Assembly (NCBI RefSeq): GCF_004088395.1
Contig: NZ_CP035107.1
Coordinates: forward strand, 1,379,001 to 1,443,000
Source: Ornithobacterium rhinotracheale
GTDB taxonomy: Bacteria > Bacteroidota > Bacteroidia > Flavobacteriales > Weeksellaceae
Direction of reading: 5' to 3'
Length of the DNA stretch: 64,000 nucleotides
The notes beneath the pieces were generated by a model. That model ran no database searches and was not told the DNA's origin. It saw only the letters and a list, made by a program, of their open reading frames with translations. Shown piece after piece: positions 7,954 through 16,167 of the stretch. A program made the translations under genes and the position numbers. Each line of letters opens with the position of its first letter. Within the stretch, counting starts at the first letter, position 1.

Positions 7954-9765
7954 ATGGCTAAAAATATAGAACCAACTTTAAAACTTATAAGTAGATATTT
8001 AAAATTAGAAAAAGATGAAATTTTTCTAATCCCAGAGTATCAGAGAAGCTACTCTTGGACAATAAATCAATGTGACAAACTATGGCAAGATATTGAATCT
8101 TTTATTAATTCAGATGCAAATGATCCGTATTTCTTTGGAACAATAATAGTAGATTGTTCAATTACCAATAAATTTAGCTTAATTGATGGACAACAACGAA
8201 CTACCACTTTTTTAATTTTACTTAAAGCATTATTAATGAGACTAAATATTGCTTTAAAAAACATTACAGACGATGAAGATTCTGAAAGGTTAAAAGCTGG
8301 CTTAAAAGCAAATAGGAATAAAATAATGTCTTTATTATACAAGGCTGAAGCTGAAGACATTCCAGCTATGTTAAAAAATAAGGAAAATACTAAAGGAATA
8401 CTTATCTTGGAAAATAACTCTATAAATGAACTTTTTCCAGATGAAGTTTCCAAAATAGTAGAGGCAGACGATTTTACAGAAGCTGAACAGGGTGTTCATA
8501 AAATACCCCGAAAACAAAAAGACAACAAATACACAAATCATTTTCGAAACTTCAAATTTTTCTTTAATAAACTATTTGAAAAGTCAGACTCTCAACTTAA
8601 TCAATTTGCTAAAGTATTTTTAGAAAAATGTCAAGTTATAGAAATTAGAAGTTGGCAGATAGAACAAGCAATCACAATGTTCAATTCACTCAATTCCACT
8701 GGAATGCCTCTCGCTGATGCAGATATTATCTCTGCTCAATTATACTCTAACGCAGGAGAAAATAAACAAGAATTTAACGAACAATGGGAGAGAATAAACA
8801 AATTAGCTAGTGAACTAAATGAAAGAAAAATAGCAAACATTGATGCTATTCTTCAACAGTTCATGTACATTAATAGAGCAACTAACTTAGAATACATTAA
8901 AGGAACTTCCGTCGATGTGACTACTCCAGGTTTAAGAAGATACTATACTGATTTAAGAAAAGAGTTATTAAATCACCCTAAGACATTGTGCGATAATTTT
9001 GAAAAAATAGCAAAAACTTGGGATTTAATAAAAGATTACCCTACTGTAAAACTATTATTGAAATACAATGAAAATGCGAAATTATATTTAGCAAGCTATT
9101 TGTATAGATTTGAATTAGAAGAAATCTCTCAGAACGTTGTTGATGAAATCTGCTTATGTTTATTGAAAATATTTGTTCTACTAGAATTAGTCGATGCTGG
9201 ATATTCTAGTTCAAAATTTAAAACTTTCTTATTTAGTGAAAATATAAAATTAGTTAATAAAGACATCTCAATTAAAACTATAAAAAAAGATTTTAAGGAT
9301 CATATTAATAACAATTGGGAAAAAGGAGACATCAAGAAATCCATTATGGGGTATGATAAAAATTTGCTGGTATATATCAATGAATATTTATATTCAAAAG
9401 CAAAGAACAAACCTTTTAACTTTTCAGATAATGTTAATATAGAACATATTATGCCTGCTAGTGGGAATAATATATCAATCATAAGACAAGATGCTGGAAT
9501 ATCTACACAAGAGGAATTCTTATCAGTTGTCAACCAACTTGGAAACAAAATATTACTTGAGGAAAAAATAAACAAATCCATTAGTAATGAATGGTTTAAG
9601 ACTAAAAAACAAAAATCAATACACAGCAAATCAGGATACAAAGATAGTAAATACACCATCGCAACATCCTTAACAAATTACGAGAAAGAAACTTGGACTA
9701 AAGAAGATATAGAAAAGGCTACTCAAAAGATTTCTGAAAGAATAGTAACTTTCATATTTAGTTGA
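7954..9765 (+). CDS. DUF262/DUF1524 protein, GmrSD-like (type IV restriction-type)
   Basis: The 603-residue protein has an N-terminal DUF262 domain with IPEYQRSYSW (about 26-35) and the conserved IDGQQRTTT (about 75-83). A middle region contains FNSLNSTGMPLADADIISAQL. A C-terminal DUF1524 (HNH-like) domain has IEHIMP at 496-501 followed by NQLGNK and a late Lys/His-rich stretch. GmrS (NTP-binding) and GmrD (nuclease) fused in this way form enzymes that attack modified phage DNA, and related proteins act in BREX and other defence systems. Defence is therefore inferred from the family. Its AT-rich composition and its position between lutB and lutC point to insertion of a foreign gene into an existing operon. 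No methylase or partner gene is adjacent. Confidence 0.88.
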   Translation: MAKNIEPTLKLISRYLKLEKDEIFLIPEYQRSYSWTINQCDKLWQDIESFINSDANDPYFFGTIIVDCSITNKFSLIDGQQRTTTFLILLKALLMRLNIALKNITDDEDSERLKAGLKANRNKIMSLLYKAEAEDIPAMLKNKENTKGILILENNSINELFPDEVSKIVEADDFTEAEQGVHKIPRKQKDNKYTNHFRNFKFFFNKLFEKSDSQLNQFAKVFLEKCQVIEIRSWQIEQAITMFNSLNSTGMPLADADIISAQLYSNAGENKQEFNEQWERINKLASELNERKIANIDAILQQFMYINRATNLEYIKGTSVDVTTPGLRRYYTDLRKELLNHPKTLCDNFEKIAKTWDLIKDYPTVKLLLKYNENAKLYLASYLYRFELEEISQNVVDEICLCLLKIFVLLELVDAGYSSSKFKTFLFSENIKLVNKDISIKTIKKDFKDHINNNWEKGDIKKSIMGYDKNLLVYINEYLYSKAKNKPFNFSDNVNIEHIMPASGNNISIIRQDAGISTQEEFLSVVNQLGNKILLEEKINKSISNEWFKTKKQKSIHSKSGYKDSKYTIATSLTNYEKETWTKEDIEKATQKISERIVTFIFS

Positions 9766-9804
9766 CACTCTATATTTTTTTAACAATAAACATATATCAC
9801 CACC

Positions 9805-10398
9805 ATGACAACAAAAGAAAAAATATTAAACGACATAAGACAAAATCTCCCTAAAAGAGAGAAAGTAGCGCATCCTGAGATTCCCACTTTTGAAAAAGAA
9901 GGTGTAGACTTGCTTGCTACTTTTAAAAAGAATCTAGAAATCGCTGCGGGAAAATGGCACGAAGTCAATTCGATAGAAGAGGCGCAAGAAATCGTGAAAA
10001 AAGAATTTCCAGACGCAAAAGTAATTTGCTCGGTAACAGATGAATGGCAGGGCAACAAACCCATAGGCAGCATCAACCATCCGCAAGATTTAGCCGATGT
10101 AGATTTAGGAATCATTCGAGCTGAGTTTGGAGTGGCAGAAATGGGCATGGTTTGGCTCACGGAGAAAGATTTAAAAGTGAATGCCATTGGATTTTTATCT
10201 CAGCATTTAATCATCTTGCTCGATCCAAACAAGCTCACCGAAAACATGCATACTGCCTACCATAAACTGGATTTAATGGGCATTAAATACGGAAACTTTA
10301 TGATGGGCCCTTCTGCTACTGCCGATATTGAGGCAACCTTGGTACACGGAGCACAAGGAGCACGAAGTCTTACGGTTTTCTTTTTACCCGAAGCTTAA
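9805..10398 (+). CDS. lutC: L-lactate utilisation protein LutC (YkgG), LUD domain
   Basis: LutC is the third subunit of the Lut lactate dehydrogenase. The 197-residue protein consists of one LUD domain: LGIIRAEFGVAEMGMVWL in the middle and a conserved C-terminal GPSATADIEATLVHGAQGARS segment. The length matches the family. It is 40 bases downstream of the GmrSD-like gene and ends at a strong terminator, so the lut transcript probably runs through the inserted gene, unless that gene brings its own promoter and a terminator I do not see. Confidence 0.93.
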   Translation: MTTKEKILNDIRQNLPKREKVAHPEIPTFEKEGVDLLATFKKNLEIAAGKWHEVNSIEEAQEIVKKEFPDAKVICSVTDEWQGNKPIGSINHPQDLADVDLGIIRAEFGVAEMGMVWLTEKDLKVNAIGFLSQHLIILLDPNKLTENMHTAYHKLDLMGIKYGNFMMGPSATADIEATLVHGAQGARSLTVFFLPEA

Positions 10399-10401
10399 AT
10401 C

Positions 10402-10436
10402 AAAAAACGCAAGAATTTATATTTCTTGCGTTTTTT
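10402..10436. terminator. strong terminator after lutC, symmetric
   Basis: AAAAAACGCAAGAA (10402-10415) pairs with TTCTTGCGTTTTTT (10423-10436). A-run and T-run flank the stem, so it can stop transcription from lutC and, from the other side, read-through from dapA. Confidence 0.85.
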
Positions 10437-10572
10437 CAGTATATTCCTAAAAATATTCATTTTTTTAAATATAAGTAAGAATCATCAACAATAAATTTTT
10501 ATTTAAACTTCAAATCTATAGTCTAAATAAAACTCATTATAGAGTTGATAAAAAACAATCTTTTTACCCTTG

Positions 10573-11439
10573 CTACAAATAACTCTTGATTTCATCAAAA
10601 AGCTGTTGGCTTGCTTTTACTATTGGCAAACGGGTGTTTCTATCACAAATGTTCAAATGTTCCAAAGCAGCTTTGATTCCCGCAGGGTTTCCTTCCTTGT
10701 AAATAGCACGCGTAAGTGGCAAAAGTTTGTAGAAAATTTCATAAGCTTGATCCACTTCACGATTAAGTGCGTGGCGAATCATTTGCGTATATTCGCCCAT
10801 AGCCTGCCCAATAACCGAAATTACGCCCGAGCCACCTGCCAAAGTCATCGGGAGAGCATACTCATCATCGCCAGAAAGCACCAAAAAGTCTTTAGGCTTA
10901 TTTAAAAGCAAACTCGCCGACTGGCTATAGCTTGGCGAAGCCTCTTTAATGGCTACCACATTTTCAAAATCGTTTGCTAAGCGAATCGTAGTTGCAGGTT
11001 CGATATTTGAGCCCGTTCTTCCTGGGACATTGTATAAAATGATATCTTTCTCGGTAGACTCTGCAATGCTTTTAAAATGTTGATAAATCCCTTCTTGCGT
11101 GGGCTTATTGTAATAAGGCGAAACCGATAAAATTGCAGTAAAATCAGTTAAATCCGTAGATTCAATCTGTTTGATCACTTCTCTTGTATTGTTTCCTCCA
11201 ATCCCGAGCACCATCGGCACACGACCGTTATTTGCTCTATTGATGCAGGCGATAGCTTCCGTCTTTTCCTCCTTGGTCAAAGTAGCAGCTTCTGCCGTAG
11301 TCCCCATCACAACAAGGTATTCCACCCCGCCATCGATGGCGTGATTTACTAGATTTTCCAACCCTTGATAATCCACTTCACCGTTTTCTAAAAACGGAGT
11401 TACAAGTGCTACACCTGTACCTATTAATTCTTTATTCAT
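10573..11439 (-). CDS. dapA: 4-hydroxy-tetrahydrodipicolinate synthase
   Basis: The enzyme condenses pyruvate with aspartate semialdehyde, the first committed step to lysine and diaminopimelate. It is a TIM-barrel aldolase of 288 residues with GTTAE (46-50), SPYYNKPTQEG (107-117), YNVPGRT (136-142; Tyr136 is the proton-relay residue) and the Schiff-base Lys165 in VAIKEAS. The GRT motif after YNVP and the overall match favour DapA over N-acetylneuraminate lyase, which matters because a sialic-acid cluster lies nearby. A TATATTTG -7 element is at 11466-11473. The gene appears to be monocistronic. Confidence 0.94.
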   Translation of the reverse strand: MNKELIGTGVALVTPFLENGEVDYQGLENLVNHAIDGGVEYLVVMGTTAEAATLTKEEKTEAIACINRANNGRVPMVLGIGGNNTREVIKQIESTDLTDFTAILSVSPYYNKPTQEGIYQHFKSIAESTEKDIILYNVPGRTGSNIEPATTIRLANDFENVVAIKEASPSYSQSASLLLNKPKDFLVLSGDDEYALPMTLAGGSGVISVIGQAMGEYTQMIRHALNREVDQAYEIFYKLLPLTRAIYKEGNPAGIKAALEHLNICDRNTRLPIVKASQQLFDEIKSYL

Positions 11440-11465
11440 TGTATTTTTTCTTTGATTAAGTCAAA

Positions 11466-11473
11466 CAAATATA
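11466..11473 (-). promoter_or_regulatory. -7 promoter element of dapA
   Basis: TATATTTG on the minus strand, 27 bases upstream of the dapA start. No clear -33 element. Confidence 0.4.
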
Positions 11474-11648
11474 CGATATTTTTAAATATAAAAAGAATTA
11501 AAGAATAAAAATCTAGAAATTAAATAAAGATTAAGATAAATATACTTATTTACTAGCGATGATAAGAAATGGCACTTTGTTTCTTTTTGATTATTAAACA
11601 ATTAAATATTCTCACTAAAAAAATATTTTAAAAAAAGACAATAATTTT

Positions 11649-11678
11649 TTGGAAAATAAAAAATGTGTTATATATTTG
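11649..11678 (+). promoter_or_regulatory. promoter of the tRNA cluster
   Basis: TTG, 19 bases, then TATATTTG matches the Bacteroidota promoter pattern, about 48 bases before the first tRNA. The rest of the dapA-tRNA gap is AT-rich and shows nothing else. Confidence 0.6.
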
Positions 11679-11725
11679 CAACCGCTTTTAAAACTAAAGG
11701 CTTAAAGTTATTTAGTAAAGCAAAA

Positions 11726-11809
11726 GGAGAGGTGCCGGAGTGGTAACGGAGCAGATTGCTAATCTGTCGGCGGGAAACCGTCGCCTGGGTTCGAGTCCCA
11801 GTCTCTCCG
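11726..11809 (+). tRNA. tRNA-Ser(GCT)
   Basis: Cloverleaf with acceptor GGAGAGG paired to TCTCTCC, a long variable arm (GGCGGGAAACCGTCGCC region) as expected for tRNA-Ser, the T-loop GGTTCGAGTCC and anticodon GCT at 11758-11760. The CCA end is not fully encoded (G73 is followed by CA). Confidence 0.95.
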
Positions 11810-11815
11810 CAGTAT

Positions 11816-11890
11816 CGGGGTGTAGCGTAGCCCGGTTATCGCGCCTGGTTTGGGACCAGGAGGTCGCAGGTTCGAATCCTGCCACCCCGA
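11816..11890 (+). tRNA. tRNA-Pro(TGG), copy 1
   Basis: Acceptor CGGGGTG pairs with CACCCCG. The anticodon loop TTTGGGA gives anticodon TGG, and the T-arm is GCAGGTTCGAATCCTGC. It lies six bases after the serine tRNA and is identical to the second proline tRNA at 12040. Confidence 0.95.
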
Positions 11891-11904
11891 CAAATTAAAA
11901 AAAC

Positions 11905-11978
11905 GGTCACGTAGCTCAGTTGGATAGAGCAATTGCCTTCTAAGCAATCGGTCGCAGGTTCGAATCCTGCCGTGATCA
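11905..11978 (+). tRNA. tRNA-Arg(TCT)
   Basis: Acceptor GGTCACG pairs with CGTGATC with one G-U pair. The anticodon loop CTTCTAA gives anticodon TCT, reading AGA and AGG. The T-arm is GCAGGTTCGAATCCTGC. Confidence 0.94.
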
Positions 11979-11987
11979 CAATTAAGT

Positions 11988-12009
11988 CCACTGTTAAGGT
12001 GGTTTTTTT
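11988..12009 (+). terminator. weak terminator-like hairpin inside the tRNA cluster
   Basis: CCAC and GTGG form a short stem followed by seven T. It lies between tRNA-Arg and the second tRNA-Pro. With only four pairs it is probably at most a partial terminator or processing signal. Confidence 0.3.
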
Positions 12010-12039
12010 AGGGTTATTTTATTGTTAAGGTTTTTTGTT

Positions 12040-12114
12040 CGGGGTGTAGCGTAGCCCGGTTATCGCGCCTGGTTTGGGACCAGGAGGTCGCAGGTTCGAA
12101 TCCTGCCACCCCGA
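12040..12114 (+). tRNA. tRNA-Pro(TGG), copy 2
   Basis: Sequence identical over its full length, and for several bases beyond, to the proline tRNA at 11816, suggesting a recent tandem-type duplication or gene conversion. A strong terminator follows. Confidence 0.95.
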
Positions 12115-12123
12115 CAAAAGTTA

Positions 12124-12155
12124 AAGCCGTTCGAAAAAATCGAACGGCTTTTTTT
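12124..12155 (+). terminator. terminator of the tRNA cluster
   Basis: AAGCCGTTCGA and TCGAACGGCTT form an 11-bp perfect stem with a 5-base loop, followed by T7. Confidence 0.9.
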
Positions 12156-12285
12156 ATGTTAAAAACGATTTTACTGTAATTACTTTGTATATACTAAATT
12201 TCATTAGTGTATTAGGTAGGCATTAAATATCTAAAAAAAATAATTATTTATTTTTGCGTTACAGGTTTGAAATTAGTATCTATTA

Positions 12286-13262
12286 ACCCGTAGTGCATTA
12301 TCGAATGAGGTTAATTTTTAAATTGTTAATGTTACTATGAAAGACAAATTTATTGAGATATTGAATAGTAGTCAAGGAGGTAATTTTTGCCAATATTCTT
12401 GTTTTGAATCCTTCAAAAGATTTGGCATAATTACGCCGTATCATAAATTGGTCACACAACTGCGAGAATAAAGTTTCTATACGTTTTCTATACTTTCTGA
12501 ATGGATAAAACTGAGGTTTGTAATCTTTTTGATTTTTTCTTTTAGGGGTTTCTAACTGGATTTTCACCTCATTGAACAAGTCAAGCTGAACCGTTTGAGA
12601 AAGATAGCCCCTGTCTCCAAGTAACACGCAATCAGAAATTTGAAGTTTTATGCCTTTCAAATAATGAATGTCGTGAACGGAGGCGGGAGATAAGTCAAAA
12701 CTTTGGAACACACCAGCAATAGAACAGATCGCATGTAGCTTGTAACCATAAAAGTGTAGATTTTGAGAAGCACAAAAACCTTTATTTGGCATTGAAAAGC
12801 TATTTTCTTTACAGATTTTGCTTCTGGAAGAGCGGGATAATTTACACACTTCTAAAGGCATGCTGTCCACCAAGAAATAGTTTTCAAAATCATTGAACTT
12901 TTTCACCATTTTGCACCTAATTTCTTCAAGAAAAGGGAAGAGTTTTCGTTTTCTTCTGTTGTAAACACTCCTTTCAATTTTAGATTCAATAGCCCAACCT
13001 TTTATCTCTCTAAAAAGCTGGTACTCAGAATCGATAGATTTAAATTCTGCTAAAATAATTAAGCTTATCAACTCTATATCAGATAATTTTGGTTTCACTG
13101 GTTTAAAATAGAAATTTTCAGTTCCTGAAATTTCTATTAGTTTATTCAAAATAAAATTGTAACTTGCCTCTAGGTTGCTCATAATTGTATTTGATTGGTA
13201 ACCAATGCAATTTACTTTTCTTTAGGCTCATGGGCAACCTTTTTTTATAATGCACTACGGGT
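12286..13262 (-). mobile_element. intact IS982-family element, type A, copy 1
   Basis: The 977-bp element has terminal inverted repeats ACCCGTAGTGCATTAT at both ends. Its target ATCTATTA is duplicated directly outside both ends (12278-12285 and 13263-13270). It carries one transposase gene on the minus strand. The intact 8-bp duplication shows simple insertion without later rearrangement. It landed between the tRNA cluster and the peptidoglycan amidase, about 36 bp upstream of the -7 element of that gene. Confidence 0.93.
12298..13182 (-). CDS. IS982-family transposase (element A)
   Basis: DDE transposase of 294 residues, filling the element. Its N-terminus is MSNLEASYNFILNKL. Recognisable core motifs are FLVDSMPLEVCK (first Asp), LLGDRGYLS (second Asp) and KYRKRIETLFSQL (Glu), followed by FMIRRNYAKSFEGF. 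It differs from the truncated copy at 28623 by one clear residue (Gly versus Asp after HYLK), so the copies are recent. Confidence 0.92.
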   Translation of the reverse strand: MSNLEASYNFILNKLIEISGTENFYFKPVKPKLSDIELISLIILAEFKSIDSEYQLFREIKGWAIESKIERSVYNRRKRKLFPFLEEIRCKMVKKFNDFENYFLVDSMPLEVCKLSRSSRSKICKENSFSMPNKGFCASQNLHFYGYKLHAICSIAGVFQSFDLSPASVHDIHYLKGIKLQISDCVLLGDRGYLSQTVQLDLFNEVKIQLETPKRKNQKDYKPQFYPFRKYRKRIETLFSQLCDQFMIRRNYAKSFEGFKTRILAKITSLTTIQYLNKFVFHSNINNLKINLIR

Positions 13263-13297
13263 ATCTATTATAAGGAATAGATAATAGTATTTTTTTA

Positions 13298-13305
13298 TAC
13301 TTTTG
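13298..13305 (+). promoter_or_regulatory. -7 promoter element of the amidase operon
   Basis: TACTTTTG matches TAnnTTTG, 25 bases upstream of the amidase ATG. The matching -33 is not obvious. A second possible element, TATTTTTG at 12249-12256, was moved about 1 kb away by the IS insertion. Confidence 0.35.
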
Positions 13306-13329
13306 CAAGAACTGAATTTTTAGAATTAA

Positions 13330-14247
13330 ATGAAAAATTATTGGAAAAAGGGCTTCGGCCTGCTGAGCTTGCTCAGTGTCGTGTCGTGCACCACGACTAA
13401 GGAGGTGAGAGTTATTAAAACTATTACTAAAACAAAGATAGATACGGTGTACATTAATCCGCTTAAAGATGTGGATGTGAATAATTATGTGGTGGCTAAG
13501 CCTGCGGGCTATGCCATTAATAATGATTATATGCCTGCGGTGAGCCAAGATTTTAGGCAAAAGTTCCTGATTCTGCACTATACGGCGCTCGATACGCCTA
13601 AATCTCTGATGGTGCTGAGCGAGCGAAATGTGAGTGTGCATTATGTGGTGAATGATTATGATGATAACCAAATCCACGCACTGGTGAGCGAAAATAAACG
13701 CGCGTGGCACGCAGGGGTGAGCTACTGGGGTGGGCGCACGAATTTGAATGATTCCTCCATCGGCATTGAAATTGTGAATATGGGCAATGCGCGCGGGGAT
13801 TATCAGGATTTCCCAGAATACCAGATTAAAAAGGTGGGCGCGCTGGCGAGGGATATTGTAACGCGCTACCAGATAGACCCCACCCTTGTGCTAGGGCACG
13901 CGGATATTGCGCCCCAAAGAAAACCCGACCCAGGGCCTAAATTCCCTTGGCAAAGGCTCTATGAGGAGTATGGCGTGGGCGCGTGGTATGATGAGGAGAC
14001 TAAGAATTTTTACCTTAATCAGTTTCCGTATGACCAAGTGGAAGATGCAAATTTCATTGCTAATTTTCAAAAAGATTTAGCCACTTATGGCTATGATATC
14101 AAAGCCTTGGGCTACTGGGATAAGCCATCTAAAAATGTAGTGATTGCCTTTCAGAAACATTTCCGGCCAGAGAATTACGATGGCACGCTCGATGCCGAAA
14201 CTTGGGCAATCCTCAAAGCACTACTTAAAAAATATAAATCTAAATAG
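13330..14247 (+). CDS. N-acetylmuramoyl-L-alanine amidase lipoprotein (Amidase_2 plus peptidoglycan-binding domain)
   Basis: This lipoprotein amidase should cut the bond between N-acetylmuramic acid and the stem peptide. Its lipobox is VVSC (Cys20). The Amidase_2 domain spans about 78-205 with zinc ligands His83 (ILHYTALD), His189 (LGHADIAP) and Asp199 (RKPDPGPKFPW), and Glu146 in IGIEIVN. A PG_binding_1-like helical domain lies at about 240-300 (FIANFQKDLATYGYD, VIAFQKHFRP). It is the first gene of a plus-strand run with a GH3 enzyme 6 bases downstream, so the two may act together on muropeptides. Confidence 0.92.
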   Translation: MKNYWKKGFGLLSLLSVVSCTTTKEVRVIKTITKTKIDTVYINPLKDVDVNNYVVAKPAGYAINNDYMPAVSQDFRQKFLILHYTALDTPKSLMVLSERNVSVHYVVNDYDDNQIHALVSENKRAWHAGVSYWGGRTNLNDSSIGIEIVNMGNARGDYQDFPEYQIKKVGALARDIVTRYQIDPTLVLGHADIAPQRKPDPGPKFPWQRLYEEYGVGAWYDEETKNFYLNQFPYDQVEDANFIANFQKDLATYGYDIKALGYWDKPSKNVVIAFQKHFRPENYDGTLDAETWAILKALLKKYKSK

Positions 14248-14253
14248 CGCCCA

Positions 14254-15933
14254 ATGAGAAAACTTATACACAGCCTCTCGCTCCTATTGCTTGCAGGGCT
14301 AAACGCGCAGCAGCACACCTCTCCCCTCTACTTAAATGAGGCGCAAATGCAGTGGGCCGATAGCCTATGCAATCATATGACACTGGACGAAAAGGTGGGG
14401 CAGCTCTTTATGGTGGCGGCTTATACCAATAAGGATTTAGCACACGAAAAGGAGATTGAAGATTTGATTTCCAAAGAAAAAATAGGCGGCCTCATCTTTA
14501 TGCAGGATAATGCCCAGAAGCAAATAAATCTAGTAAATCGCTACCAAAATTTATCCAAATACCCCCTCCTCATCGGTATGGACGCCGAATGGGGGCTCGC
14601 GATGAGGCTCCAAAATACGCATAAATTCCCGTGGGCAATGACACTCGGAGCGGTGCAAAATAATGATTTAATCTACCAAATGGGGCAGAAAATCGCTGAA
14701 CACCTCGCCTTAGTCGGTGCGCACTTTAACTTTGCCCCCGATATCGATGTAAATGTAAACCCTAATAACCCCATCATCGGGAACCGCTCCTTTGGCTCCA
14801 CGCCCAAAAATGTAGCTGAAAAAGGTTTTTACTATATGAAAGGGATGCAAGATAAGCGCATTCTAGCCTCCGCCAAGCACTTCCCAGGGCACGGCGATAC
14901 CGACCAAGATTCGCACCACACACTGCCAAGCATTGCCCATAGCAAAGCCCGCCTCCAAGCCGTGGAGCTTGCGCCCTTTAAGGATTTAATCCAAAAGGGA
15001 GTTACGGCCATTATGGTTGCGCACCTCAATGTGCCTGCCTTTGAGAAAGACCCTAAAAAGCCTGCCTCGCTCTCCAAAAACATCATCACCCATTTGCTTA
15101 AAGAACAAATGGGATTCAAGGGCATCATCATTACCGATGCACTGAATATGAGCGGCGTTACAAAGAATTACCCAGATGGCGAATCGGATTTTATTGCCTT
15201 TGAGGCGGGAAATGATATTCTACTATTTTCGCAAGCTGTGGCTAAGGGAAAGCAAAAAATCATTCGCGCCATAGAAACTGGCAAAATCTCTGAAAAAAGA
15301 CTTGATGAAAGCGTTCGCAAAATTTTAATGGCAAAATATTATGCACAATTACAGCGCAAACAAATACTTTCGGGCGAAAATTTAATCCAAAAATTAAATG
15401 ACAATGAAAGCAAAATACTTAATTATCAAATTTTTGAAAATGCAATGACGCTGCTCAAAAACGATAAAGCTCAATTGCCTTTCTCTGCCAATGAGAAAAT
15501 TGCTTGGTTGCCTTTAGGCGAAGAAAATTACGAAACTTTAGCCCAAAATTTAGCACAATTAAACATTAAGCAAATTGGTAGAAATGAAAAAGATTTAAAG
15601 AAATTTGATAAAATCTTTATTTCTTTTCATGTTTCTAATGCCTCTGCATATGCTTCCTACAAAATCAGCGATGCAGACCGCAATTTGATTGAGGATTTAA
15701 GCCAAAAAAATAAGGTTTCGCTTGCCATTTTTGGTAGTCCTTATGCACTGAAAAATTTAGAAACACAAAATATCAAAAGCATCTTGGTCGCTTACCAAAA
15801 TCACCCAGATTGTCAAGAAATTGTGCCAGAAATCCTTTTTGGTAAGAAAAACACACTGGGCAAATTGCCTGTGGATGTAAAAGATTTCCCTATGGGCGCA
15901 GGACTTAATTTATTAGGAATCAATATTGAATAA
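14254..15933 (+). CDS. glycoside hydrolase family 3, NagZ-like beta-N-acetylhexosaminidase
   Basis: A 559-residue exported GH3 enzyme with signal peptide (MRKLIHSLSLLLLAGLNAQ). It has IGMDAEWGLAMRL in the substrate site and the NagZ hallmark KHFPGHGDTDQDSHHTLP near residue 208, with the His-Asp acid/base pair. ITDALNMSGV near 290 carries the nucleophile Asp. NagZ-type enzymes remove N-acetylglucosamine from muropeptides. A second, alpha/beta domain follows (about 390-559). Its presence beside the amidase supports peptidoglycan turnover. Some Bacteroidota homologues carry a C-terminal beta-lactamase-like domain, which is absent here. Confidence 0.9.
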   Translation: MRKLIHSLSLLLLAGLNAQQHTSPLYLNEAQMQWADSLCNHMTLDEKVGQLFMVAAYTNKDLAHEKEIEDLISKEKIGGLIFMQDNAQKQINLVNRYQNLSKYPLLIGMDAEWGLAMRLQNTHKFPWAMTLGAVQNNDLIYQMGQKIAEHLALVGAHFNFAPDIDVNVNPNNPIIGNRSFGSTPKNVAEKGFYYMKGMQDKRILASAKHFPGHGDTDQDSHHTLPSIAHSKARLQAVELAPFKDLIQKGVTAIMVAHLNVPAFEKDPKKPASLSKNIITHLLKEQMGFKGIIITDALNMSGVTKNYPDGESDFIAFEAGNDILLFSQAVAKGKQKIIRAIETGKISEKRLDESVRKILMAKYYAQLQRKQILSGENLIQKLNDNESKILNYQIFENAMTLLKNDKAQLPFSANEKIAWLPLGEENYETLAQNLAQLNIKQIGRNEKDLKKFDKIFISFHVSNASAYASYKISDADRNLIEDLSQKNKVSLAIFGSPYALKNLETQNIKSILVAYQNHPDCQEIVPEILFGKKNTLGKLPVDVKDFPMGAGLNLLGINIE

Positions 15934-15940
15934 ATTTGAG

Positions 15941-16126
15941 ATGGAAGATTTTTTTATAGAACTTATTATACATTTTGTGTGGACAACCTTTCTTATCTGG
16001 TTTATAGGGTATTTGGTAGCCAGACTTTTAAAAATTAAAAGACCTATTATGTTTTCTATTGTGATTGCTATAATCGGTATTTTAGTTCTTGGGTATTATA
16101 TACTAAATCTCAGATTCAGTCCATAA
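15941..16126 (+). CDS. small membrane protein of unknown function
   Basis: A 61-residue protein with two hydrophobic segments (IIHFVWTTFLIWFIGYLVA and IMFSIVIAIIGILVLGYYIL) and a basic loop (RLLKIKRP). I set the start at the ATG at 15941, 7 bases after the GH3 stop. The in-frame TTG at 15926 would overlap GH3. It lies in the operon between GH3 and bshA. I do not recognise the family. Confidence 0.65.
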   Translation: MEDFFIELIIHFVWTTFLIWFIGYLVARLLKIKRPIMFSIVIAIIGILVLGYYILNLRFSP

Positions 16127-16167
16127 AAGATTTTAAATTTTTAAATTTGCCTAAAATTATTAAATCA

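Noticed and set aside
7954-9765. Complete multi-gene defence island at the GmrSD-like gene
   Set aside because: Neighbours on both sides are lactate genes; no methylase, helicase or other defence gene is adjacent.
10573-11439. N-acetylneuraminate lyase (NanA) as an alternative for dapA
   Set aside because: YNVPGRT and the general match favour DapA; the gene is 15 kb from the sialic acid operon and on its own.
11759-11947. Open frame across the tRNA genes
   Set aside because: It lies antisense within tRNA-Ser, tRNA-Pro and tRNA-Arg and is a false coding call often seen at tRNA loci.
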